DNA of 36,424 nucleotides from Vulcanimicrobiota bacterium (GTDB lineage: Bacteria > Vulcanimicrobiota > Vulcanimicrobiia > Vulcanimicrobiales > Vulcanimicrobiaceae). The notes beneath the pieces are model-generated. The model was given only the letters and a program-made list of their open reading frames with translations. It was not told the DNA's origin and did not search any database. Shown here piece by piece: positions 13,978 through 22,186 of this stretch. The stretch is from contig PLTN01000236.1 in the NCBI GenBank assembly GCA_003164495.1, positions 1 through 36,424 on the forward strand, written 5' to 3'. The position numbers were made by a program, and so were the translations under genes. Within the stretch, counting starts at the first letter, position 1. Every line of letters starts with the position of its first letter.

Positions 13978-14157
13978 ATGAGTCGTAACGCTGTGGATGA
14001 TTCAATTTACTGTACCTCATGCAATCACGCTCTTGTGCTGCATTCGGCGGTCGGCTGTCTGGGCGAGAACTTCCAGTGTTCATGCGTGCGCAGCCGTGAC
14101 GAAGTTTCGGGCCTGAAGAGCGACGATCACGAGTCTCGAGAGGCCGTCGAAGCCTAG
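13978..14157 (+). CDS. Small zinc-ribbon-like protein (59 aa)
   Basis: Residues YCTSCNHALVLHSAVGCLGE then QCSC form a C-x2-C-x-H-x4-H-x4-C...C-x-C pattern typical of small zinc-binding modules. The rest is hydrophilic and acidic (SRDEVSGLKSDDHESREAVEA). No named family is recalled. ATG at 13978 preferred over a TTG at 13951. The ribosome site is weak. It ends 19 nt before the SBP at 14177, in the same direction, and could be its operon partner. Confidence 0.55.
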   Translation: MSRNAVDDSIYCTSCNHALVLHSAVGCLGENFQCSCVRSRDEVSGLKSDDHESREAVEA

Positions 14158-14176
14158 AGCGGGCAAGTGGGGGCAG

Positions 14177-15142
14177 ATGCGACGCTCGCTTCTGCTCTCC
14201 GGCTTGGCATCGTCCGCTGCCGTTGCTTCCGCGGCGCCGGTCCGGGCCCAAACCTCCGATCTGCTCGTCATCCGCGTCGCCACGCCCGGGAATGACGGCA
14301 ACGCCCTAGCCTTTTACGCCCAGGCTCTGGGCCTGTTCAAGAAATACGGCATCGACGCCCAGATCCAGGCGATCCGGTCCGGGGGCGGGGCGACCATTCT
14401 CGCCGGGATCGTCGGCAAGGCCCTCGACGTCGGGGAGTCCGACATCATCGGCATCGCCGCCGCCTACGAGCACGGCGTTCCCATGACGCTGCTCGCGCCC
14501 TCGTACATGTTCCGCACCGGCGATCTGACCAGCGTGATCATCACCGGCCGCAACTCGGGCGTCAACACGGCCAAGGACCTCGAGGGAAAGACAATCGGCG
14601 TGACGTCGCTCGGCGGCGTCGGCCGGCTGTTGACCACGAAGTGGCTGCAGAACAACGGCGCCGACCTCAGCTCGATCAAGTTTGTCGAGGTTCCGCAGAT
14701 CAGTATGGCCGCCGCTCTCGTGCGCGGGACGATCGCGGCCGCGCAGGATGGTGAGCCCAACGTAACTGCCGCCGGCGACGATGTACGCGTCCTCGCCTCC
14801 ACGGATGCAGCGGTCGGCAAACAGGTACAAGCCACGGCGTGGTGTGCGAGCGCGGATTGGGCGCACGCGAATCCGGAGGCGGCAAAGCGCTTTGCGGCAG
14901 CGATTCACGACGCCGCCGTGTGGGCCGACGATCCGCGCAATCATGCGCGCTCGGCGGCGATCTTGCAACAGTGGCTGCCGTTCCCAAATGGCTTGGCGGA
15001 GAAGATGCACCGTGCGTACTACGGTCAGGTGTTCGACGTCGCGGCGCTTCAGCCGCTGCTGGATACGGCCGTGGAACTCAAGGCGCTGCCGGCTAAGATC
15101 GACGTTCGCGACCTGATCAGCCCGTTCGCGCGGGTCAGCTGA
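14177..15142 (+). CDS. NMT1/THI5-type ABC solute-binding protein
   Basis: A 321-aa exported binding protein. Signal peptide MRRSLLLSGLASSAAVASAAPVRAQ, with two arginines but without a full Tat motif. Domains: AFYAQALGLFKKYGIDAQIQ, GGGATILAGIVGKALDVGESDIIGIAAAYEHG, a NTAKDLEGKTIGVTSLGGVG loop, FVEVPQISMAAALVRGTI and WCASADWAHANPEAAKRFAAAIHDAAVWAD. The ATG is preceded by GGGGGCAG. Here GEPN replaces the more usual EP ligand-site motif. No transporter partners, and the next gene is an unrelated stress protein. Ligand unknown. Confidence 0.9.
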   Translation: MRRSLLLSGLASSAAVASAAPVRAQTSDLLVIRVATPGNDGNALAFYAQALGLFKKYGIDAQIQAIRSGGGATILAGIVGKALDVGESDIIGIAAAYEHGVPMTLLAPSYMFRTGDLTSVIITGRNSGVNTAKDLEGKTIGVTSLGGVGRLLTTKWLQNNGADLSSIKFVEVPQISMAAALVRGTIAAAQDGEPNVTAAGDDVRVLASTDAAVGKQVQATAWCASADWAHANPEAAKRFAAAIHDAAVWADDPRNHARSAAILQQWLPFPNGLAEKMHRAYYGQVFDVAALQPLLDTAVELKALPAKIDVRDLISPFARVS

Positions 15143-15189
15143 ACCCATGCCCGATTGCGAGCCCGAGAAGCAGAAGATGCAGGAGCATG

Positions 15190-15225
15190 ATCACCGCAGT
15201 GTGATACTCCCGGTAATCACGTGAT
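15190..15225. promoter_or_regulatory. Four ATCAC/GTGAT half-sites over the usp start
   Basis: Reading left to right: ATCAC (15190), 6 nt, GTGAT (15201), 10 nt, ATCAC (15216), directly followed by GTGAT (15221). The last two form the perfect palindrome ATCACGTGAT, which covers the start codon of the universal stress gene. GTGA/TCAC half-sites are typical of Crp/Fnr-type regulators, one of which is encoded at 7346-8098, but the spacing is not the canonical one. Binding here would block transcription or translation start. Confidence 0.4.
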
Positions 15226-15679
15226 GTACGAAAGAATACTGGTCGCGATCGACGGGTCGGAACCGTCGCAGGTCGCGCTCCAAGCCGCAATATCGATCGC
15301 CGTAGCCAACCGGTCGGCGCTGAGCATCGTCACCGTGCACGACGAGCGGTTTCTCGAGAGTACCGTGGACGACGAAGACTACGCGGAGGTCGCGACGGTG
15401 ATCGAGAACGACGAGCAGGACGGCAACGCGCTTCTCCAGAGCGCGAGCGCCGCGGCCAACGCGGCCGGGGTGTCCGACGTCGCCGTTCGCCTTCTGGGCG
15501 GAGATCCTGCAACAAACATCGTCGACGCGGCGCGCGAATATCGTGCCGATCTTATCGTTGTTTCGACGCACGCGCGGAAGGGGCTAGCGCGCTTCTTCGT
15601 TGGAAGCGTCGCCGAACACGTACTACGTCACGCGCCGTGTAGCGTCTTGGTTGCGCGCCCGGCGATTTCATACGTCTAA
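15224..15679 (+). CDS. Universal stress protein (UspA family)
   Basis: A 151-aa single-domain Usp: N-terminal YERILVAIDGSEPSQVAL (strand 1 and the Asp that contacts adenine), an acidic insert (DDEDYAEVATVIENDEQDG), and C-terminal VVSTHARKGLARFFVGSVAEHVLRHAPCSVLVAR. The ATP-binding signature G-x2-G-x9-G-S is degenerate: the first two glycines are Ser and Ala (STHA), so nucleotide binding may be weakened. ATG at 15224 chosen; a GTG directly before it is possible. The start lies inside a cluster of palindromic half-sites. Role: stress-responsive cytosolic protein. Confidence 0.92.
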   Translation: MYERILVAIDGSEPSQVALQAAISIAVANRSALSIVTVHDERFLESTVDDEDYAEVATVIENDEQDGNALLQSASAAANAAGVSDVAVRLLGGDPATNIVDAAREYRADLIVVSTHARKGLARFFVGSVAEHVLRHAPCSVLVARPAISYV

Positions 15680-15699
15680 GCGCCGCAGCGAGCTTGGGG

Positions 15700-16563
15700 T
15701 TAGGACAGCGCGACCGACGTCAATTCGGCGAGCGTCCCCATGATCGCGCGCTGTTCCGCGGAATATTCGTGCACACCGAGATGCTTGACCGTGAATCCGC
15801 CGATCAAACCGCTGCGCGAACAAACCCGCGCGTGGAGCAGCGCGCCGAGATTGACTTTCGGATCGCAGAAGATATCACGGTAGGCGTGGCGCACGGCCGT
15901 TGACGTATAGACCTCCGGCGTAGCGACCTCGCCCGCGAACGAAAGCCGCGGGTAGAAGAGAAATTCGTCGATCTCGGCCGGGGTCATTCGGGACGTTGCC
16001 GCTGCAAACGCGTCCCGATTGCGTTGCCCCATACCGCGATCCACCACGTAGGGCCATTCCCATTCGCCTTCGCGCAGCCGTCGAACGTAGAAGACGAGAT
16101 CCGCATCGTTGACGATGCCGGCGACCTGTTCGGCGACGGTCTCGAGTGCTTCGATTTCCGTGGTTGCAGTCCAGAGTCGCTTCATTGCCGCGCGGACGAC
16201 GGCGAAGCTCTCGAGCACCAACGCGGACTCTGCGCCTACCTCGACCGGGCCCAGTTCGGGCATCCCCAGATGAAAGAGCCGCGTGCGATCGGCCGCATCG
16301 AGCATGAGCGCGCCCCCGATGCGTTCGAGCACTTTTGGCGACGTGCGATTCGTCGATCCGGACTCGAGGAGCGAATACCACACACGGCTGACGCCGACGG
16401 CTTCGGCCATCTCTTCTTGCGTCACCGGTCGTCCCCGGCGAACCGGCAGACGGTCGTAGTCGCCGAGCATGCGAACCTGAGGGTCGATCCGTTGCCGGTG
16501 TCCTCGGAGAAAGACGTTGAGCTGACCGCCATCGTCATTCGCGAAGCGCATCGTACGGGCCAA
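15700..16563 (-). CDS. XRE-family regulator with MmyB-like ligand domain
   Basis: A 287-aa regulator. HTH_XRE at about residues 43-95 (RRGRPVTQEEMAEAVGVSRVWYSLLESGS...SPKVLERIGGAL), followed by a larger domain (about 110-285) with VLESFAVVRAAMKRLWTATTEIEALE and AEQRAIMGTLAELTSVAL, resembling MmyB/PAS- or GAF-like ligand domains of standalone regulators. Start: TTG at 16563 has GAGG 4 nt upstream; an ATG at 16551 is the alternative but with poor spacing. Divergent from the EamA operon (16675) with a 20-bp inverted repeat between them, suggesting it controls itself and that operon. Confidence 0.85.
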   Translation of the reverse strand: MARTMRFANDDGGQLNVFLRGHRQRIDPQVRMLGDYDRLPVRRGRPVTQEEMAEAVGVSRVWYSLLESGSTNRTSPKVLERIGGALMLDAADRTRLFHLGMPELGPVEVGAESALVLESFAVVRAAMKRLWTATTEIEALETVAEQVAGIVNDADLVFYVRRLREGEWEWPYVVDRGMGQRNRDAFAAATSRMTPAEIDEFLFYPRLSFAGEVATPEVYTSTAVRHAYRDIFCDPKVNLGALLHARVCSRSGLIGGFTVKHLGVHEYSAEQRAIMGTLAELTSVALS

Positions 16564-16591
16564 AACACCTCGCCGGCCCGGATGGTGGCGT

Positions 16592-16611
16592 AGCGAGGCC
16601 GAACGCTCGCT
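16592..16611. promoter_or_regulatory. AGCGAG-N8-CTCGCT inverted repeat, operator candidate
   Basis: A 20-bp inverted repeat with perfect 6-bp arms, in the 111-bp divergent gap between the XRE regulator gene and the EamA-AKR-HIBADH operon. Size and place fit an autoregulatory operator. Confidence 0.4.
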
Positions 16612-16674
16612 TGCTCCATGTTAAGCCCCACTTTGCAGATCGGGCGACCGTTCCGCGCTATCGTTGACCCTGCC

Positions 16675-17598
16675 ATGAACGCAATACAGACTCCGGTTTC
16701 GAGGCTCGCCCCAACGCTGGCGCTGGCGGTGTTCGCTCTGGTCCTTGGATACAATTGGGTCGTCATGAAGGTCGGGGTCGCCGCGATCTCGCCCTTCACG
16801 TTCGCCGCGGCGCGGGCGCTCATCGGCGCCGCGACGCTGTTTGCCGTGATGCTCGCGATGCGCCGGCCCTTGGGACCGCCCGCGCTGCGTCCGACGATCG
16901 TCGTCGGATTGCTGCAGACGACGGCTATGCTCGCGCTGGCAACATGGGCCGTCGTCTCCGGCCCCTCGGGGAAAGCGGCCGTGTTGGTGAACAGCATGCC
17001 GCTGTGGATCCCGCTCTTTGCGTGGCCCCTGCTTGGCGAGCGCGTCGGCGCACGCTGGGCGGCGATCGTCTTGGGCGCCCTGGGCCTCGTGCTGATGATC
17101 GATCCGCGCAGCCCCGGGGATTTGCTCAGCGACGTCTCCGGCTTTTGCGCCGCCGTCGCTTGGGCGGCCGCAGCCGTCGTTACCAAGGGGGCACAGCGCG
17201 ATCGCGCATTCGATTCGCTCTCGTTCACGGCGTGGCAAGTGCTGATCGGAAGCATTCCGCTGGTGGTACTCGCGCTCATCGTGCACGGAGGTCCCATCGT
17301 CATCACGACGGCTTCGCTCCTCGCCGTCGCCTACAACGGCGTACTTGCGACCGGGCTCGCATTCGTGCTCTTCGCTTACGCGATCAACCAACTGCCGGCA
17401 TCGATTGCGGGCGCGGGTTCGCTGAGCATTCCGGTTATCGGCGTCGCTGCCGCTTGGCTGCAACTCGGCGAACGGCCGTCCGCACTCGAGTGGAGCGGTA
17501 TCCTGTGCGTCGTCGGTGCGCTGATCCTCATGACGCATCCGATCCGCCTTCGCAGCACGGCCGGTGCTCCCCGCACGCCCGCTGCGATCGGCAGTTAA
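16675..17598 (+). CDS. EamA/DMT-superfamily metabolite exporter
   Basis: A 307-aa membrane protein with about ten helices in two EamA repeats. First repeat: LALAVFALVLGYNWVVMKVG...FAAARALIGAATLFAV, and the conserved NSMPLWIPLFAWPLLGERVGARW. Second repeat: VSGFCAAVAWAAAAVVTKGA... and GAGSLSIPVIGVAAAWLQLGERPSALEWSG. The P-x-GER segments at the end of each half are family hallmarks. Drug/metabolite transporters of this type export amino acids or other small metabolites. Start at ATG 16675; the ribosome site is weak. First gene of an operon with an aldo/keto reductase 15 nt on. Confidence 0.92.
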   Translation: MNAIQTPVSRLAPTLALAVFALVLGYNWVVMKVGVAAISPFTFAAARALIGAATLFAVMLAMRRPLGPPALRPTIVVGLLQTTAMLALATWAVVSGPSGKAAVLVNSMPLWIPLFAWPLLGERVGARWAAIVLGALGLVLMIDPRSPGDLLSDVSGFCAAVAWAAAAVVTKGAQRDRAFDSLSFTAWQVLIGSIPLVVLALIVHGGPIVITTASLLAVAYNGVLATGLAFVLFAYAINQLPASIAGAGSLSIPVIGVAAAWLQLGERPSALEWSGILCVVGALILMTHPIRLRSTAGAPRTPAAIGS

Positions 17599-17613
17599 GG
17601 AGAAGAAGCTCTC

Positions 17614-18606
17614 ATGGAATTCACCGAGATCAAACAAACGAGCATTCGTCCCTCGCGCATCGGCCTCGGCACGTGGGCAATCGGCGGTTGGATGTGGGGC
17701 GGAGCCGACGACGAGTCCGCGGTCGCGACGATCCATCGCGCGCTCGACGCCGGTATCACGCTGATCGATACGGCCCCGGCGTATGGCCAGGGCCACTCCG
17801 AGGAGGTCGTTGGGCGTGCGCTCGAAGGCCGGCGCGACGGAGCGGTCATCGCGACGAAGGTGGCGCTCGAGTGGGATGAACACGGCACGCCGCACCGCAA
17901 TGCCTCAGCCCGTCGAATCCGCGCGGAGGTCGAGGATTCGCTCCGGCGTTTGCGCACCGATCGTATCGACATTTATCAAGTGCATTGGCCCGATCCCGAT
18001 ACGCCGATGGAGGAGACGGCGCACGCAATGGCTGCGCTCTACGATGCCGGTCTCATCCGCGCGGTGGGCGTGAGCAACTTCTCGCCGGCGCAAATGGACG
18101 AATTCGCAAAATTCGCACCGCTGCATACCGTACAGCCGCCATACAATCTCTTCGAGCGCGGAGTCGAGCACGACGTTCTTCCCTACGTGCGCGCGCACGG
18201 CCTCACCGCGCTGACGTACGGCGCGCTGTGCCGTGGGCTGCTCAGTGGGAAGCTCCGCGATGATACGAGCTTCAACGGAGACGATCTGCGGCGCGTCGAT
18301 CCAAAGTTTCAATCGCCACGATTCGAACAGTACTTGCGCGCCGTCGCACGCCTGGACGAGCTTGCGCGCACGCGCTTCGGCAAACGGGTCATCCACCTGG
18401 CCCTGCGGTGGGTGCTCGATCAGCCCGGCGTCGGGGCGGCATTGTGGGGTGCGCGTCGTCCGGATCAGTTGGACGCCTTACCCGGCGCGCTCGGCTTCAC
18501 CCTCGACGACGCGACCAAAGCGGAGATCGAACGCATCGTCACCGAGGAGGTGCGAGACCCGATCGGCCCCGAGTTCATGGCGCCGCCGTTGCACGCAACC
18601 GCATGA
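17614..18606 (+). CDS. Aldo/keto reductase
   Basis: A 330-aa TIM-barrel oxidoreductase with the complete AKR tetrad: Asp52 and Tyr57 (IDTAPAYGQG), Lys82 (IATKVAL) and His124 (YQVHWPDPD). Also GVSNFSPAQMDEF and the C-terminal cofactor segment PGVGAALWGARRPDQLD. It reduces aldehydes or ketones with NADPH. AAGGAG 11 nt upstream supports the ATG. The next gene overlaps its stop (ATGA). Membership in an operon with a DMT exporter and a hydroxyacid dehydrogenase suggests processing of a carbonyl or hydroxyacid metabolite that is then exported, or the reverse; this is inference. Confidence 0.94.
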   Translation: MEFTEIKQTSIRPSRIGLGTWAIGGWMWGGADDESAVATIHRALDAGITLIDTAPAYGQGHSEEVVGRALEGRRDGAVIATKVALEWDEHGTPHRNASARRIRAEVEDSLRRLRTDRIDIYQVHWPDPDTPMEETAHAMAALYDAGLIRAVGVSNFSPAQMDEFAKFAPLHTVQPPYNLFERGVEHDVLPYVRAHGLTALTYGALCRGLLSGKLRDDTSFNGDDLRRVDPKFQSPRFEQYLRAVARLDELARTRFGKRVIHLALRWVLDQPGVGAALWGARRPDQLDALPGALGFTLDDATKAEIERIVTEEVRDPIGPEFMAPPLHATA

Positions 18607-19469
18607 ACGTTTGCGTACTCGGGGCCGGAGCGATGGGCTCCGCGATGACGGCCCGCATGCTCGAACGGTCTCTTGACGTGCGCATCTGGGATCGCACGTG
18701 GGAAAGAGCCGATGTCCTCAGCGCGAACGGAGCGCGCCCGTTTCGCGACATCGCGGCGGCCGTGGAAGACGCGGACGTGGTGATCACGATGCTGGCGGAT
18801 GGCGCGGCGGTCCTCTCCACGATGGATCGTGCGCTACGGTCGCTGCGCGGCGGTGCCGTCTGGTTGCAGATGAGCACGATCGGCGTTGAGGCTACCGCAG
18901 AAGCAATCGCGCTCGCACAGCGCCGTCCTGACGTGGTGTTTGTCGATGCTCCGGTCTCGGGCAGTACCGGGCCCGCCCGTGCCGGAACACTGACGATCTT
19001 AGCGTCCGGTCCGAAACCGAGCGTCGATGCCCTCCAGCCGCTCTTCGCCGCACTCGGCCACAGGACGGTGTGGCTTGGCGACGCGGGTGCCGGTTCGCGC
19101 ATGAAGCTCGTCCTGAACTCGTGGCTGGCCATGCTGGTCGAGGGCACGGCGGAATTTGCTGCGCTGGCAACGGCACTGGACGTGAAGCTCGAGCGTGTTG
19201 CCGAGTGCCTGCAAGGTGGACCACTCGACGCCTCGCTGGTGCGATCGAAATTGGCGAAGATTGCCGCGCGGACGTTCGATTCCGAATTTTCGCTGGCGAA
19301 CGCGGCTAAGGACGTTCGCTTGGCATTGCAAGCCGAAGCCTCAAGCGGCGGCGGGGTGTCGCTTCCGATGCTCGAGGCGCTCGATCGCGAGTGGCGCGGG
19401 CCCTTGGCCTCGGGGCTGGGAAATCAGGATGTCAGCGTCGTGTACCAAGCCCTGGTGGCTCCCCGGTGA
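18603..19469 (+). CDS. 3-hydroxyisobutyrate dehydrogenase-like NAD(P)-dependent oxidoreductase
   Basis: A 288-aa beta-hydroxyacid dehydrogenase. N-terminal Rossmann motif VCVLGAGAMGSAM, substrate-binding signature DAPVSGSTGPARAGTL (115-130), and the catalytic Lys168 in GSRMKLVLN. The C-terminal helical domain has FSLANAAKDVRLAL. It oxidises a 3-hydroxyacid to the semialdehyde or reduces glyoxylate/succinic-semialdehyde-like compounds. The ATG overlaps the stop of the aldo/keto reductase by 4 nt, so the pair is translationally coupled. Its last 38 bp overlap the end of the convergent HyuB gene. Confidence 0.93.
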   Translation: MNVCVLGAGAMGSAMTARMLERSLDVRIWDRTWERADVLSANGARPFRDIAAAVEDADVVITMLADGAAVLSTMDRALRSLRGGAVWLQMSTIGVEATAEAIALAQRRPDVVFVDAPVSGSTGPARAGTLTILASGPKPSVDALQPLFAALGHRTVWLGDAGAGSRMKLVLNSWLAMLVEGTAEFAALATALDVKLERVAECLQGGPLDASLVRSKLAKIAARTFDSEFSLANAAKDVRLALQAEASSGGGVSLPMLEALDREWRGPLASGLGNQDVSVVYQALVAPR

Positions 19470-21180
19470 CGATCACGCTTCCGTTCGCATCGATCGAGAC
19501 ACCGTAGTCGCGCTTGGCCGCCTCCGGCGTAATGTACCCGCGCGTGAGATCGCGTTGAATGAGATCGAGCGAACGTTCGGCCGGCGGTCCATTGCCGCCG
19601 CCGCCGCCCGTTTCTGCAATGACGATGTCTCCCGCGGCGAGTTTGTAGCCTTCCGCTTTGAGCATCTGGCGATCTGGTTGTCCGGGCTGGCGCACGGTGA
19701 GACGTCCCGGTAACGCCGCGGAACCGCCATTCACACCCCACGGCGGACATTTCACGCGTTCATAATTGGTGTGCAGTTGGCAATCTGCCAAGAGCCGATA
19801 ACGCTTGCGGAAGCCAAGGCCGCCGCGATATCGGCCGGCTCCGGCCGAATCCTCGCGCAGCGAGAACTCTTCGAGTAAGTACGGATACATCGACTCTTGC
19901 AATTCGACCGGAATGATGCGCGTGTCGCCGTGCGCCATCGTGCGGAACGGTCCGCTGCCGTCACGATCGGAACTCGCACCCCAACCGCCGAAGCCGCTGT
20001 CGTAGCACTGGAACGGCGCGCCGTTGGGGTGCTTGCCGATGAACCGCATGCCCGAAAACGAGCCGAAGTGCGCGCCGGTGACGCGATCGGGAAGCGCCGT
20101 CGCCATCGCCTTGATAAACGTGTCGATGATCGTCGGAAAGGGCGTGGAATAGTTGCTCATCGGTGCGGTCTCCGATGCGCTCACCAGCGTACCTGGGGGC
20201 AAGATGAGCTTCAGCGGCCGGAACGTTCCTTCGTTCGCCGGTTCGTTGGTAGCGATGAGATATTTGAACGCGACGCGGGCCGTGGTGCGGCCGCCACCCG
20301 CCCAACCCGAGTTGATCGCACCGCGTGCTTGCGGAGGCATCCCGGAGTAGTCGATCGTCATCTCGTCGCCGGCGACGATGATGCGAAGCTTGATCGGAAC
20401 CGGTTCGTCGTTCGTGCCGTCATTGTCGAGGAAGGCCTCCGACTCATAGACGCCGTCGGGTATTTCCGCGATCTGCGCGCGCGTCGCGGCTTCGCATTGG
20501 TCGAGAATCTTGGCGATGGCGGCGAGGTACGTCGTAACGCCGTACTTGTCGGCGAGTTTCGCGGTGAGATCGCGGCCGAGCAGGCAGCCCGCGAGTTGCG
20601 CTTCGATGTCGCCGGTCATCTCGGCGCGAAAGCGCGTATTGCCGTCGATGATCCGGTAAATCTCTTCGACTCGCTCGCCCTTCGACCACAGCTTGATCGT
20701 CCGCAGCTGCAGGCCTTCCATGAAGATGTCGGTCGCGCGCTTCGAGAGCGAACCGACCGTCGATCCGCCGATGTCGAACCAGTGCGCGTTGATCGCGAAG
20801 AAGCCGATCAGCTGTTCGCGCTGCGGGCCGGCAAAGATCGGGGTGTACATCACCGTGTTGTTCAAGTGCTGGCCCTGCACGGCCGCATGGTTGCAGACGA
20901 TCACGTCGCCGTAGTGCAGGCGTTCTTTGCCGTAGATGGCGAGGCCGTCGCGCACGGCCATGCCCACGGAATCCGCAACAAACACCGGCATTCCGCCCGT
21001 CGATTGCGCGATGAGTTCGCCATCGGGCCCCGACAGCCCGACGGCGTAATCTTTGTATTCGTAGATGTACGCGCTGAAGGCGGTGCGCGTCATGTTCGCA
21101 TCGATCTGGTCGGCGATCGAGATGACGCTATGACGGATGACCTCGAGGGTGATCGGATCCACGTCGGTCAGTGGGGTCAT
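19432..21180 (-). CDS. Hydantoinase B / N-methylhydantoinase-type subunit (HyuB), orphan
   Basis: A 582-aa HyuB-family protein. Start: MTPLTDVDPITLEVIRHSVISIADQ, the family N-terminus. Other landmarks: AFSAYIYEYKDYAVGLSGPDGELIAQ, GDVIVCNHAAVQGQHLNNT, FFAINAHWFDIGG, DYSGMPPQARGAINSG and GGGGGNGPPAERS. The family forms HyuAB complexes that hydrolyse 5-oxoproline, hydantoins, or carboxylate acetone or acetophenone with ATP; the ATP-binding HyuA partner is missing here, so it must be encoded elsewhere or this subunit works alone. Divergent from an SBP 49 bp away, which may supply or sense the substrate. Confidence 0.92.
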   Translation of the reverse strand: MTPLTDVDPITLEVIRHSVISIADQIDANMTRTAFSAYIYEYKDYAVGLSGPDGELIAQSTGGMPVFVADSVGMAVRDGLAIYGKERLHYGDVIVCNHAAVQGQHLNNTVMYTPIFAGPQREQLIGFFAINAHWFDIGGSTVGSLSKRATDIFMEGLQLRTIKLWSKGERVEEIYRIIDGNTRFRAEMTGDIEAQLAGCLLGRDLTAKLADKYGVTTYLAAIAKILDQCEAATRAQIAEIPDGVYESEAFLDNDGTNDEPVPIKLRIIVAGDEMTIDYSGMPPQARGAINSGWAGGGRTTARVAFKYLIATNEPANEGTFRPLKLILPPGTLVSASETAPMSNYSTPFPTIIDTFIKAMATALPDRVTGAHFGSFSGMRFIGKHPNGAPFQCYDSGFGGWGASSDRDGSGPFRTMAHGDTRIIPVELQESMYPYLLEEFSLREDSAGAGRYRGGLGFRKRYRLLADCQLHTNYERVKCPPWGVNGGSAALPGRLTVRQPGQPDRQMLKAEGYKLAAGDIVIAETGGGGGNGPPAERSLDLIQRDLTRGYITPEAAKRDYGVSIDANGSVIVTGEPPGLGTRR

Positions 21181-21196
21181 ACCGTGCGATTCTAAA

Positions 21197-21213
21197 GGGC
21201 AGACCGGTTGCCC
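21197..21213. promoter_or_regulatory. GGGCA-N7-TGCCC inverted repeat in HyuB/SBP divergent gap
   Basis: A 17-bp inverted repeat with perfect 5-bp arms within the 49-bp gap between the divergent HyuB and SBP genes. It could be a shared operator, but the arms are short and the region is small, so confidence is low. Confidence 0.25.
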
Positions 21214-21229
21214 CGCTGTAGACCGCCGC

Positions 21230-22180
21230 ATGAATCGCGCAATGAGCCTTTCTCTGTTCGGCAGTGCCGTCGTGCTGGGCTGCCCGTCTGCTCGAGCATT
21301 CGCACAAAGCGCACTCACCACGATTCGCGCGGGCGCGACCCCGATCGACTCGCTTGCCCCCGTTGCCTACGCGATGCGTACCGGCATGTTCGAAAAAGCG
21401 GGGCTGCAGATTGAGTTGAGCATGATGGCGAGTGGTAATGCCATCACGGCTGCCGTCGCGGGCGGCGCACTGGACATCGGGCTCTCGAGCCTCGTTGCCA
21501 TTATCCAGGGACACTTGCGCGGCATTCCGTTTACCATCGTAGCGCCGGGCGGCCTGTGGGTTGATGCAGATACGAACGGTCTCCTGGTCCCCAAGTCTTC
21601 GACGTTGCGCAAGGCGAGCGATTTCAACGGCAAGACGATCAGCACGAATGCGCTCGCGTCGCTGGATACGGTCGCGATGCAGGCGTGGGTCGACCAAAAC
21701 GGCGGCGACTCTAAGACGCTGCACTTCTTTGAATTGCCGGCTGCCGCGGTCGAGGCCGCGTTGTCGCAAGGCCGCATCGACGCATCGCTGCTCAGCAATC
21801 CACAGTACGCCGCGGCGATTGCCGACGGTGCCCGCAGCGTCGGACATGTCTATGACGCGGTCGCGCGTCAATTCTCGCTCGGCGTCTGGGTCGCGATGCA
21901 AAGCTATGTGGAGAAGAACCACGCCGTTGTCGAGCGATTCTCGCGGGTTGTCGCGGATGCGGGAACCTTCGCCCGCGCCCATCCGGAGGCGACCGTGGCT
22001 GACGAAGCGCAGTATACGAAACAGGATCCCTCGGTTATTGCGCACATGCAACGGCAACGAATGGGAACGACGGTCAGCGCGTCCGATATCCAACCGGTCA
22101 TCGACGCATCGGCGAAATATAAATTCATCGAGAAAGCATTCCCGGCGACGGACCTTATCAGCGACGCGGCCGCCCGCTAA
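21230..22180 (+). CDS. NMT1/THI5-type ABC solute-binding protein
   Basis: A 316-aa exported binding protein: signal peptide MNRAMSLSLFGSAVVLGCPSARAFA (an in-frame ATG at 21242 is an alternative start). Landmarks: VAYAMRTGMFEKAGLQIELSMMASGNAITAAVAGGALDIG in two successive segments, RKASDFNGKTISTNALASLD, QNGGDSKTLHFFELP, and RIDASLLSNPQ where the more usual E-P is N-P. Divergent from HyuB and convergent with the secreted amidohydrolase (6-bp gap). The ligand may be the substrate of one of these neighbours. No transporter components nearby. Confidence 0.9.
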   Translation: MNRAMSLSLFGSAVVLGCPSARAFAQSALTTIRAGATPIDSLAPVAYAMRTGMFEKAGLQIELSMMASGNAITAAVAGGALDIGLSSLVAIIQGHLRGIPFTIVAPGGLWVDADTNGLLVPKSSTLRKASDFNGKTISTNALASLDTVAMQAWVDQNGGDSKTLHFFELPAAAVEAALSQGRIDASLLSNPQYAAAIADGARSVGHVYDAVARQFSLGVWVAMQSYVEKNHAVVERFSRVVADAGTFARAHPEATVADEAQYTKQDPSVIAHMQRQRMGTTVSASDIQPVIDASAKYKFIEKAFPATDLISDAAAR

Positions 22181-22186
22181 CCCGAA

